This document shows, piece by piece, positions 1 through 6,227 of a stretch of DNA of 14,228 nt (position 1 is its first letter; every line of letters begins with the position of its first letter). Position numbers and translations under genes: made by a program. This DNA comes from an uncultured Collinsella sp. (lineage in GTDB: Bacteria > Actinomycetota > Coriobacteriia > Coriobacteriales > Coriobacteriaceae): assembly GCA_958448375.1 (NCBI GenBank), contig CAUDDU010000005.1, positions 1 through 14,228 on the forward strand, given 5' to 3'. The notes beneath the pieces were generated by a model that was given only the letters and a program-made list of their open reading frames with translations, was not told where the DNA came from and searched no databases.

Positions 1-997
1 CTTCGCGGCTCACCTTGGCGGTGACGTTGGGGTTACCGTCGCGGTCGGAGCCGATCCAGCTGCCGGGATGGAAGAATGCCGGGCACAGCGGCGGCACGGT
101 ACCGGCCTTGTCCCCCAGCACCCAGTCGTCAAAACGACGATAGATGACGGGGATAACGTCGAACAGCGTGTTATCGAAGATGTCGATGATGGTATCGGCT
201 TCCTCGACCGGCGTGGGCTTCTTGAGCGCGATGGGGCTCGTACGCACCAGGGCGTCGATCTCCTGCAGCATATGGCGCTCGTTCTCCACCAGGTCGGAGC
301 CGCCCAGACGCGGACGCTCCTCCAGCAGGTTGGAGATACGGCGAATCTTGCCCTCGACGGCCTTACGACGAGCCTCGGTGGGATGTGCGGTAAAGACAGG
401 GTGGAACTCGAGCTTGCCGAGCAGCTCGTTGGCGCCCTCGACACCCATCTCATTCACCAGCTGGTGATAGGCGACGGTGAGCTCGTTGGCGGGATCGACC
501 TCGGTATCGGTCGATGCGCCGGCCTCGCGCTCGCGCAGCTGCGCCACACGGTAGTTCTCCTCCGACAGGTTTGCCAGATGGAAGAAGCTCGTAAAGGCGC
601 GGACAATGACCTGTTGCTTATCGAGCGGCAGGCTGTCGATCAGATCGACGACTTCGCGAAACGCCACGGCGGTGGGCTCGTCGGCAGTGGGCACGCCCTG
701 CTCGTCAACGGACTCGTCGGCAGCGCGGCTACCAGGGTTGCCAGCATTGGCCACAATCTCGGCTGTTAAAATCTTGTCGAACAGGTCCGCGATCTCGGGA
801 TCATACTCGCTAAGCACACGGCGCTCCAGGCGCAGGAACAGCGCCAGATTATCGCGCAGCTCCTCGGGAATCTCGATCTCGGCGAGACGCTCCCTGGACT
901 CGGCATTCGAGCCGATTCGGTTAACGAGGCGGTTGACCACGGCAGCGACACGCGCCGCGGCTTCGGGTACAGACTGGTTGCTTAGGTTCTCAGCCAC
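1..997 (-). CDS. ppc: Phosphoenolpyruvate carboxylase, N-terminal part (runs off window edge)
   Basis: The enzyme converts phosphoenolpyruvate and bicarbonate to oxaloacetate and phosphate in the cytoplasm, refilling the C4 acid pool. The frame is open for 332 codons and leaves the window at position 1; bacterial PEPC is usually about 880-950 residues, so roughly the first third is visible. The motif VFTAHPTEARR places the catalytic His at about residue 205, and GSWIGSDRDGNPNVT lies around residues 312-326; both are PEPC signatures. The N-terminal part before the His is longer than in E. coli PEPC (His138). Some of the extra length is an acidic, probably disordered stretch near residues 80-110. 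I chose the GTG at 997, with GGAGG four bases upstream. An in-frame ATG at 1009 is possible, but its AAGGAGG is only one base away. A perfect TATAAT lies at 1042-1047. The identification is secure; only the start codon is uncertain. Confidence 0.95.
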   Translation of the reverse strand, partial: MAENLSNQSVPEAAARVAAVVNRLVNRIGSNAESRERLAEIEIPEELRDNLALFLRLERRVLSEYDPEIADLFDKILTAEIVANAGNPGSRAADESVDEQGVPTADEPTAVAFREVVDLIDSLPLDKQQVIVRAFTSFFHLANLSEENYRVAQLREREAGASTDTEVDPANELTVAYHQLVNEMGVEGANELLGKLEFHPVFTAHPTEARRKAVEGKIRRISNLLEERPRLGGSDLVENERHMLQEIDALVRTSPIALKKPTPVEEADTIIDIFDNTLFDVIPVIYRRFDDWVLGDKAGTVPPLCPAFFHPGSWIGSDRDGNPNVTAKVSRE

Positions 998-1041
998 GTT
1001 TCCTCCCATTCCTCCTTCTATGCACGTAACATGCGGTATTT

Positions 1042-1070
1042 ATTATAGGCACTCGGCAAAAACTTTCGAA
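1042..1070 (-). promoter_or_regulatory. Putative ppc promoter
   Basis: On the minus strand a perfect -10 hexamer TATAAT occupies 1047 down to 1042. The best -35 at 17-bp spacing is a weak TTCGAA. Transcription would start near 1035, giving a leader of about 38 bases before the ppc GTG. The position between the hisS hairpin and ppc fits an independent promoter. Without a good -35 this remains a prediction. Confidence 0.5.
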
Positions 1071-1161
1071 GCTGATTGCGCTTTACCACACAAAAGTATT
1101 TTCTGCATTGCAAGGCTTTTTGCCCCAAATGGTCGTATTTCTCGGTGGACGGCATATACAA

Positions 1162-1197
1162 ACGGGGGCATTCCGCATAAATGCGAAACACCCCCGT
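1162..1197 (-). terminator. Probable hisS terminator (nested hairpin)
   Basis: ACGGGGG at 1162-1168 pairs perfectly with CCCCCGT at 1191-1197. Inside it, CGCAT and ATGCG form a second 5-bp stem around an AA loop, so the element folds as a long hairpin with internal loops. It begins about 60 bases after the hisS stop codon. The tail on the minus strand is only moderately T-rich (TTTGTAT), so termination may be incomplete or factor-assisted. Confidence 0.5.
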
Positions 1198-1255
1198 AAC
1201 AATCGCTCCCCATGAGCAGGGCACGTTAACAGGCCCGCAGCTCAAAAAACATGCG

Positions 1256-2569
1256 CTACAGGCGCTCGCGAACCGCCTCGACCACGTTGGCCAAATCGAC
1301 GAGAACCTCGTCGTGACTCTGCATGTCGCGCACCTTGACCTTGCCGGCGGCAAGCTCGTCGCCGCCCAAGACCAAAATGAGCTTGGCACCCACCTTGTCG
1401 GCCTGCTTAAACTGGGCCTTGAGCGAACGGCCCTGATAGTCGGCCTCGGTCACAATCCCTGCAGCGCGAAGCTGCTGCGTAATGGTAAAGACGTTCTGAC
1501 GCAGCTCCTTGCCGGCGTTGGCAACGTAGACGCACGGGACCTCCTCGGCACCCAGGTCGCTGCCAAAGGCCTGCAGGGCCAGCAGGGCGCGCTCAAAGCC
1601 GACGGCAAAGCCGACGCCCGCCGTGGGCTTGCCGCCCTCGAGCTCGACCAAGCCGTCATAGCGACCGCCGCCACCGATGGAGCCGACACCGGCGCCGGGA
1701 GCCTCGACCTCAAAGACAGTACGGGTGTAGTAGTCCAGGCCACGCACCAAGGTGGGATCCTCGACATACTCGATACCCGCCGCATCCAAATAGCGCTTGA
1801 CCTGCTCGTAGTGCTCGCGGCACTCGTCGCACAGGTTGTCGCCCATCAGCGGGGCGTCGGCCATGATCTCGCGGCAATGGTCGTTCTTGCAGTCGAAGGC
1901 GCGCAGCGGGTTAAGTTCGGCGCGTTCGCGGCACTCGTCGCACATCTCGTCGGCGTGGTCGAGAATGAACTGCTTAACCTGCTCGCGATAGGCCGGACGG
2001 CACTGCGCATCGCCCATCGAGTTAATGAGCAGGCGAAGCTTGGAAAGATCGAAGCCCAGGCGCTTGTAGAACTCCATGAGCATGATGATGCACTCGGCGT
2101 CTGCCGCCGGATCAGGAGCTCCGAGCCACTCGATACCCACCTGGTGGAACTGGCGCAGGCGGCCCTTCTGGGGACGCTCGCCGCGGAACATGGCCTCGGC
2201 GTAGTACGCCTTAAACGGCGTGGAGCCCTGGGGCACCAGATTGTTCTCGACGACGGCGCGCACCACGCCGGCCGTGCCCTCGGGGCGAAGCGCCAGGCGC
2301 TGCTTGGGCTTGAGTTTGGTGTCGGTGCCCTCGGTAAAGACACGCTCCAGGTTGGCACCGCTGAACACGCGGAACATTTCCTTGCGCACGACGTCGGTCG
2401 ACTGGCCGATACCGTGGACAAACACGTCCACCTGCTCAATCGCGGGCGTCTCGATGGGTTTAAAGCCAAACGGCTCGAACACGCCGGCCGCAATCTGCTG
2501 CATCTTTTGCCAGGCGCGCATCTCGGCGCCGATAAGGTCGCGGGTTCCCTCCGCCTTCTGTGCCTGCAT
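1256..2569 (-). CDS. hisS: Histidyl-tRNA synthetase
   Basis: This class II aminoacyl-tRNA synthetase charges tRNA-His with histidine using ATP, in the cytoplasm as a homodimer. The 437-residue product has the usual length. Visible signatures are motif 2 (FRGERPQKGRLRQFHQVG, about residues 128-145), the histidine-binding RGLDYYTRTVFE (276-287), GGGGRYDGL (299-308), motif 3 (GVGFAVGFERAL, 318-329) and a C-terminal anticodon-binding domain (about 345-437). The insertion domain carries cysteines at about 210, 213, 227, 232, 247 and 250, the CxxC...NPLR..DCK pattern common in bacterial HisRS and possibly metal-binding. I chose the ATG at 2569 because AAAGGTG lies seven bases upstream; an in-frame TTG at 2575 has no properly spaced ribosome site. 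The gene stands alone between hairpins at 2635-2694 and 1162-1197. In many bacteria aspS follows hisS; here ppc does. Confidence 0.97.
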   Translation of the reverse strand: MQAQKAEGTRDLIGAEMRAWQKMQQIAAGVFEPFGFKPIETPAIEQVDVFVHGIGQSTDVVRKEMFRVFSGANLERVFTEGTDTKLKPKQRLALRPEGTAGVVRAVVENNLVPQGSTPFKAYYAEAMFRGERPQKGRLRQFHQVGIEWLGAPDPAADAECIIMLMEFYKRLGFDLSKLRLLINSMGDAQCRPAYREQVKQFILDHADEMCDECRERAELNPLRAFDCKNDHCREIMADAPLMGDNLCDECREHYEQVKRYLDAAGIEYVEDPTLVRGLDYYTRTVFEVEAPGAGVGSIGGGGRYDGLVELEGGKPTAGVGFAVGFERALLALQAFGSDLGAEEVPCVYVANAGKELRQNVFTITQQLRAAGIVTEADYQGRSLKAQFKQADKVGAKLILVLGGDELAAGKVKVRDMQSHDEVLVDLANVVEAVRERL

Positions 2570-2611
2570 GGGCAAACACCTTTCTTTTGTATCGCGTCAT
2601 AGGTAATGGTC

Positions 2612-2617
2612 ATTATA
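2612..2617 (-). promoter_or_regulatory. Putative hisS -10 box
   Basis: A perfect TATAAT reads on the minus strand from 2617 to 2612, about 43 bases before the hisS ATG and just after the MFS-side hairpin and its T-rich tail. No recognisable -35 is present at 16-18 bp. The base of the hairpin occupies that position, so promoter and terminator are packed together. Confidence 0.45.
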
Positions 2618-2620
2618 CGG

Positions 2621-2694
2621 CACAAACACAAACAGCGGCGGCGCGTCTGACCGAACGAGGGTATGGGGACTCGTTCGGCCAGACGCGCCGCCGC
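2621..2694 (-). terminator. Strong GC-rich hairpin after the MFS remnant
   Basis: Arms 2635-2659 and 2670-2694 pair over 25 positions with a single A/C mismatch (2650/2679) around a 10-base loop. On the minus strand the hairpin is followed by a T/G-rich tail (TGTTTGTGTTTGTG, 2634 to 2621). It starts 38 bases past the MFS stop codon and isolates hisS from upstream transcription. The stem is far longer than most intrinsic terminators need, so it may also belong to a dispersed hairpin-repeat family. Confidence 0.6.
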
Positions 2695-2731
2695 GGACGA
2701 AACGGACAAGCGGCGATGCGCTTTGGCCTAC

Positions 2732-3518
2732 CTACTCCCCCGCCACGCTCGCGCGCAGCTTGGCGGCGATGGGCTCCGATGCCAGCAGGAACACGAGCAT
2801 GACCACGGAGCACGCCAGGCACACGATCCAGGTGCTCGCAAAGGAGCCCGTGGCATCGAACAGCACGCCCGAGACAATGGCGCCCACGGTGCCGCCGACC
2901 ATCTCGAGCGAGGTGATGGTACCCGTGACCTTGCCGAGGTCGGCCATGCCAAACTGCTTGGACGCGGATGGGCAGCGCCGCCACCATGCAGATAGCCGCG
3001 AGCACCAGGAAGGCGGAACGCCAGCCAACGCTCACGATAAGCGAGCTCACGATGGGAGACAGAATAGCGCCGCCAAAGCCCGAGCCCGAAAGTGCGATGG
3101 AGATGGCAAGGCCTCGCTTGGCCGTAAACCAGTTGGCAGTGACGAGGCTAATGAGCAGGCGGGTCGAAGCCACGGCGAAGCAGCCCGAGACGGCAAAGAG
3201 CACGTAGACCTGCCACAGCTCACCGACAAAGCTCATGCCGGCAAGAACGGCAGAGGTGGCGATTACAGTGAGGGATCCCAAAACGCGACCGCTTACTTTA
3301 TCGGCAACATGACCGATCACAAGTGAGCCGATAACGCTCACCACGGTGGAGATGGCATTGGAGACGTTGTACTGCGCAAGGGAAATACCCAGGTTGCTGA
3401 CGATCAGCGGCTGGAACAGGCTCATGCAGTTGACGAAAATCGTGTAACACGTGGCCATGATCACGAAGCCGGAGGCCACCACGAGCCAGCCGGGGAAGAA
3501 CTTACGCTGCTGGGGCAT
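2732..3518 (-). pseudogene. MFS transporter remnant with internal deletion and frameshift
   Basis: The N-terminal half of a major facilitator transporter starts at an ATG (3518) preceded by AAAGGAG. About 184 residues cover six membrane helices, including a motif-A-like loop GHVADKVSGRVLG near residues 69-81 after helix 2. After AICMVAALPI (about 2966) the frame loses homology-like character. A second minus frame then carries the MFS C-terminus, from about SKQFGMADLGKV to LRASVAGE, ending at TAG 2732-2734. Together the parts give about 260 residues against about 400 for the family. About 140 residues, roughly helices 7-10, are therefore missing, and the frame also changes at the join. The product is unlikely to transport anything. 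Substrate is unknown; neighbourhood with the M20 hydrolase suggests import of its substrate or export of a product. An assembly error could imitate this, but a frameshift alone could not. Confidence 0.8.
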
Positions 3519-3557
3519 ACTGCTCCTTTTAGACAAACGAATAGCCTGCGCCGGGCG

Positions 3558-3647
3558 CCGGTAGTGCCCAAGATTGCCTTGAAAGACAAGGGCATAGGCC
3601 TTACGGCCATGCCCGCAGGCTTGAAAGGCAAGGTTGGGTGCTACCGG
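3558..3647. repeat. Long imperfect inverted repeat overlapping the M20 stop codon
   Basis: Two 43-base arms, 3558-3600 and 3605-3647, flank a TTAC loop and stay in register along almost their full length (outer CCGGTAG with CTACCGG, then CCCAA with TTGGG, TTGCCTT with AAGGCAA, and an inner GGCC pair). About two thirds of positions pair, including two G-T wobbles. The outer right arm contains the TAG of the amidohydrolase gene. Each arm also carries a copy of CTTGAAAGRCAAGG (3578-3591 and 3620-3633). There is no T-tract, so it is more likely an RNA-processing or stability element, or a decayed mobile repeat, than a simple intrinsic terminator. Confidence 0.6.
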
Positions 3648-4927
3648 TGGTCGGCGATATAGCCCAAAGCGACGGCGGTATAGGCCGCGGCACCGAGCGG
3701 CAGCTCGGCATCGTTAAAACGTGCCTTGGGATGGTGCTGGGCAAAGTGTTCGTCCGTGTCGGTTACGGCCGCGCCCACGGTAAAGTACGCACTTGGGATC
3801 TTGCTCGAGATAAGCGCGAAGTCCTCACTCGCCATGGCATGGAAAAGCGGCAAGAAAGCCGTCTTGGGCAGCACTGCGCCCACGTAGCCAAGCGACGCCT
3901 GAGTCATATCGCTGTCGAGTACAAGCGGCGGAACATCCGAAAGCGTCTCGATGGTCGCCGGCGTACGATAGGTCGTAGCAACGCCGTTAACGACCTCCGC
4001 GATGCGGGTCTTTAGGTGAGCCATGAGCTCAACATCAAAGCCGCGCAGCGTTCCCTCGAGCACGCAGGTGTCGGGGATGACGTTGGCCGCCAAGCCGCCG
4101 GCGAACTTACCAACGGTAAGTGCGACTTCCTTGGCCGCCGGCACCTCGCGGGAGATAAGCTCCTGGAGCGCCAGGTGCACGTGGACGCCGGCCGTGATGG
4201 GGTCGATGCAGATCTCGGGGCTGGAACCGTGGCCGCCCTTGCCCTGGAGCGTGATGCGGAAACCGTACACGCCCGAGAGCGCCGGGCTGCCGTAGAGCAC
4301 CAGGCCAAGCGGCGACTGGCTGTTGACATGCATGGCAAAGGCCGCCTGAGGGCGCGGGTTCTCGAGCAAGCCGTCGGCGATGGCAGCGCGTGCTCCCTCA
4401 AAGGTCTCCTCGCCCGGCTGGAACAGCAACTTGACGGTAGCGTTGGCCTCCACAAGCTCGGCCTCGCGGGCCTTGAGCAGGCGCGCCGCACCAAGCAGGG
4501 CCGTCGCATGCATATCGTGGCCACAAGCGTGCATGCAGCCGTTGGTAGAGGCGAAAGGCTCGCCCGACTCTTCGGCAACGGGCAGGGCATCCATGTCGCC
4601 ACGAAGCATGACGACCGTTCCGGCCTGCTCGTCATTGCCCTGAGCGGCCGCGGCCGCACCGGAACCGATCAGGCCAACGACGCAGGAACCGTCGACGAGC
4701 GTGGTATGGGGGATGTCCATCTCGTCCAGACGTGCCTGGATATAGGCAGACGTCTGCGGAAGATTGTTACCGAGCTCAGGCATCTGGTGTAGATCGTGTC
4801 GCCACGCAGCGAGCTCGTCTGCAAAAGCCCGAGCTTCTGCGACAAGACCGTCACCGATAGCGGTCTGCGCCGCCGTGGTAGCCTGAGGCGCTGGTTGCGG
4901 TTGAAAATCGGACAGAGCTGATGCCAT
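3641..4927 (-). CDS. M20 family amidohydrolase (N-acyl amino acid / hippurate-type)
   Basis: This is a metal-dependent hydrolase of the M20D (HipO / IAA-amino acid hydrolase) group, which cleaves amide bonds of N-acylated amino acids or related conjugates. The 428-residue product has the family's usual architecture. Metal-site residues are recognisable: Cys135, His137 and His140 in HACGHDMH, Glu173/Glu174 in QPGEET, His200 in MHVNS and His363 in LFHAMASEDF. GKGGHGSSPE near 229-238 marks the dimerisation (lid) domain. No signal peptide is evident, so it is probably cytoplasmic. The first 25 residues are Ala/Gln/Pro-rich and outside the conserved fold. The ATG at 4927 is chosen because GGAGGG lies about five bases upstream; the frame stays open to 5005 but without a ribosome site. 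A decayed MFS transporter follows 122 bases downstream. Exact substrate cannot be told from sequence. Confidence 0.92.
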   Translation of the reverse strand: MASALSDFQPQPAPQATTAAQTAIGDGLVAEARAFADELAAWRHDLHQMPELGNNLPQTSAYIQARLDEMDIPHTTLVDGSCVVGLIGSGAAAAAQGNDEQAGTVVMLRGDMDALPVAEESGEPFASTNGCMHACGHDMHATALLGAARLLKAREAELVEANATVKLLFQPGEETFEGARAAIADGLLENPRPQAAFAMHVNSQSPLGLVLYGSPALSGVYGFRITLQGKGGHGSSPEICIDPITAGVHVHLALQELISREVPAAKEVALTVGKFAGGLAANVIPDTCVLEGTLRGFDVELMAHLKTRIAEVVNGVATTYRTPATIETLSDVPPLVLDSDMTQASLGYVGAVLPKTAFLPLFHAMASEDFALISSKIPSAYFTVGAAVTDTDEHFAQHHPKARFNDAELPLGAAAYTAVALGYIADHR

Positions 4928-4957
4928 AGAAGCCCTCCAGTAACGTTTTTGCAGCAC

Positions 4958-4979
4958 GCACTTTGATAGCGTAAAGTGC
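4958..4979. promoter_or_regulatory. Inverted repeat, possible operator before the M20 gene
   Basis: GCACTTT (4958-4964) and AAAGTGC (4973-4979) form a perfect 7-bp inverted repeat with an 8-bp centre, about 31 bases upstream of the start codon. The symmetric halves with about one helical turn between centres suit a dimeric regulator. Promoter elements on the minus strand here are weak (CTTACA, 16 bp, TACGCT overlapping the repeat). No regulator gene is nearby, so any binding protein is unknown. Confidence 0.35.
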
Positions 4980-5004
4980 AAGGTACAACTGTAAGGGCAT
5001 GACA

Positions 5005-5031
5005 TAAAAATGCCGCCCTGGGAGGGCGGCG
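5005..5031 (-). terminator. Intrinsic terminator of the EamA transporter gene
   Basis: On the minus strand, GCCGCCCT and AGGGCGGC (5030-5023 and 5019-5012) form a perfect 8-bp GC-rich stem with a three-base loop, followed by ATTTTTA. It lies 12 bases after the stop codon of the transporter gene. This is a textbook Rho-independent terminator and indicates that the M20 gene has its own promoter. Confidence 0.87.
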
Positions 5032-5042
5032 CAACAAGTTGT

Positions 5043-6026
5043 TTACAATTGCGGGTGTGATTTTCGGCGCAAGAAATCGAAATGCGTCTCGCTCAAGATA
5101 ATCGAAAGAAAGATGAGCGCGAAGCCGGCGAGCAGGCGCGAGGTGAGCGCCTCCCCCATCAGCAGCACCGAGAACAGCACGCCCGAAGGCGACTCCATCG
5201 AAAGGAGCAGTGAGCCCGTCGAGGCCGAGACATGCGCCAGGCCGACGTTTTGGATGAGCAGAGCCGCGCATGTGCAACCAACCGAGAGAAACGCCATCGC
5301 GCTGATAAAGCTCGGCGTCCACACGGACAGAGGCGCTTGGGTCTCGAATAGCAGCGACGTTGCCAGGCTCAGCACGCCGTTGCCCACAAACATCCAAAAC
5401 GTGATGACGTTGATGTCCATTTTGCGACCGTACTTGGCAGTCACCGCCATCTGGATGGCGAAAAAGACCGCACCCGCCAGCGTAATGACATCACCGATGT
5501 TGAATTCAACGCTATCGAGCGCCACCAAGCCAATGCCCGCCAAGCACAGCAGCGCCGCGCCCAGGTTATAGCGGGTGAGTTTTTCGCCGCTCAGAAAATA
5601 GCTCGCGAACGGCACAACGATGCAATACGTGCCCGTCAAAAAAGCATTCTTGCCCGCCGTGGTGTGCGCCAGACCGACTGTCTGCAGGGCGTAGGCGGCC
5701 CACATAAGTGCGCCCATGCCAAGTCCGACGATAAGGTTGCGGGCGTTGAGGTGCGCGATGATGCGCTTGTGGAAGATGAAAAACATGACCAACGCCGCAG
5801 GCAGAAAGCGCACGTAGAGCAGTTCGAACACCGGAATGGTGTCGAGCGCGTCCTTCATGGTCGTAAAGGAGTAGCCCCAGACGACTGCCACCGAAAGCAG
5901 CAGGACTTTCCAGAACAGCGGCGAGCGAGCGCCGGCGCCGCGGGAGGTGCCGCCCGCGCCCAGGTCCTCGCGAGCAACAGGGCTATCGGGCATCATTTCG
6001 ATATTGTCAGTGGCATGCTGGGCCAT
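5043..6026 (-). CDS. EamA/DMT superfamily transporter
   Basis: The 327-residue protein is a cytoplasmic-membrane transporter of the drug/metabolite transporter superfamily, with two EamA domains of about five helices each. After a hydrophilic N-terminus of about 37 residues come ten predicted membrane segments, beginning with LLLSVAVVWGYSFTTMKDAL (a typical EamA first helix) and ending with LLAGFALIFLSIILSE before a basic tail. Internal duplication is visible: GLAHTTAGKNAFLTGTY in the first half and GLAHVSASTGSLLLSMESP in the second occupy equivalent positions. The ATG at 6026 has GAGG seven bases upstream. Terminators on both sides (6094-6133 and 5005-5031) make it monocistronic. I see no convincing promoter hexamers in the short leader. 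Substrate is not predictable; the family exports amino acids, metabolites or drugs in various members. Confidence 0.9.
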   Translation of the reverse strand: MAQHATDNIEMMPDSPVAREDLGAGGTSRGAGARSPLFWKVLLLSVAVVWGYSFTTMKDALDTIPVFELLYVRFLPAALVMFFIFHKRIIAHLNARNLIVGLGMGALMWAAYALQTVGLAHTTAGKNAFLTGTYCIVVPFASYFLSGEKLTRYNLGAALLCLAGIGLVALDSVEFNIGDVITLAGAVFFAIQMAVTAKYGRKMDINVITFWMFVGNGVLSLATSLLFETQAPLSVWTPSFISAMAFLSVGCTCAALLIQNVGLAHVSASTGSLLLSMESPSGVLFSVLLMGEALTSRLLAGFALIFLSIILSETHFDFLRRKSHPQL

Positions 6027-6093
6027 AGGGCATCCTCGCGCTCAATCTGGGCGTGGTGTCCGCACGCGCATGGCTGCGTGCCGCCTCATGGTC

Positions 6094-6133
6094 AAATAAA
6101 AGCAGGGCGCACCGGACCCCCGGCACGCCCCGC
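6094..6133 (-). terminator. Intrinsic terminator of the YhgE/Pip operon
   Basis: Arms 6102-6115 and 6120-6133 pair over 14 positions, all canonical or G-T wobble, around a 4-base loop. On the minus strand they are followed by TTTTATTT. The hairpin lies about 95 bases after the YhgE stop codon, closing the two-gene unit. The roughly 95 bases between the stop codon and the hairpin hold nothing else I can recognise. Confidence 0.87.
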
Positions 6134-6227
6134 TACTGTAGCAACAACCAAGCAGCCCGTGCAATTCACTACGCTAAAGCATCGGGTTGGAAGATCTCGA
6201 TGTTCCGACGGCGTTTACGTTGCTGAA

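Noticed and set aside
1181-2602. A 473-codon plus-strand frame antisense to hisS.
   Set aside because: hisS on the minus strand has all HisRS motifs; the antisense product has low-complexity Leu/Ala/His/Gly composition and no recognisable fold.
2613-3536. Reading the MFS region as an intact 307-residue protein.
   Set aside because: The last about 115 residues of that frame are Arg/His/Gly-rich without membrane helices, while a genuine MFS C-terminus is found in another frame. The single-frame product is an artefact of the deletion.
3641-5005. Starting the amidohydrolase at 5005, adding 26 residues.
   Set aside because: The extension reads through the upstream dyad and has no ribosome site, while the ATG at 4927 has a well-placed GGAGGG.
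6134-6227. A possible small gene or RNA between the distal YhgE stop codon and its terminator.
   Set aside because: No start with a ribosome site, no stable structure and no conserved-looking motif; it is best read as a 3' untranslated region.
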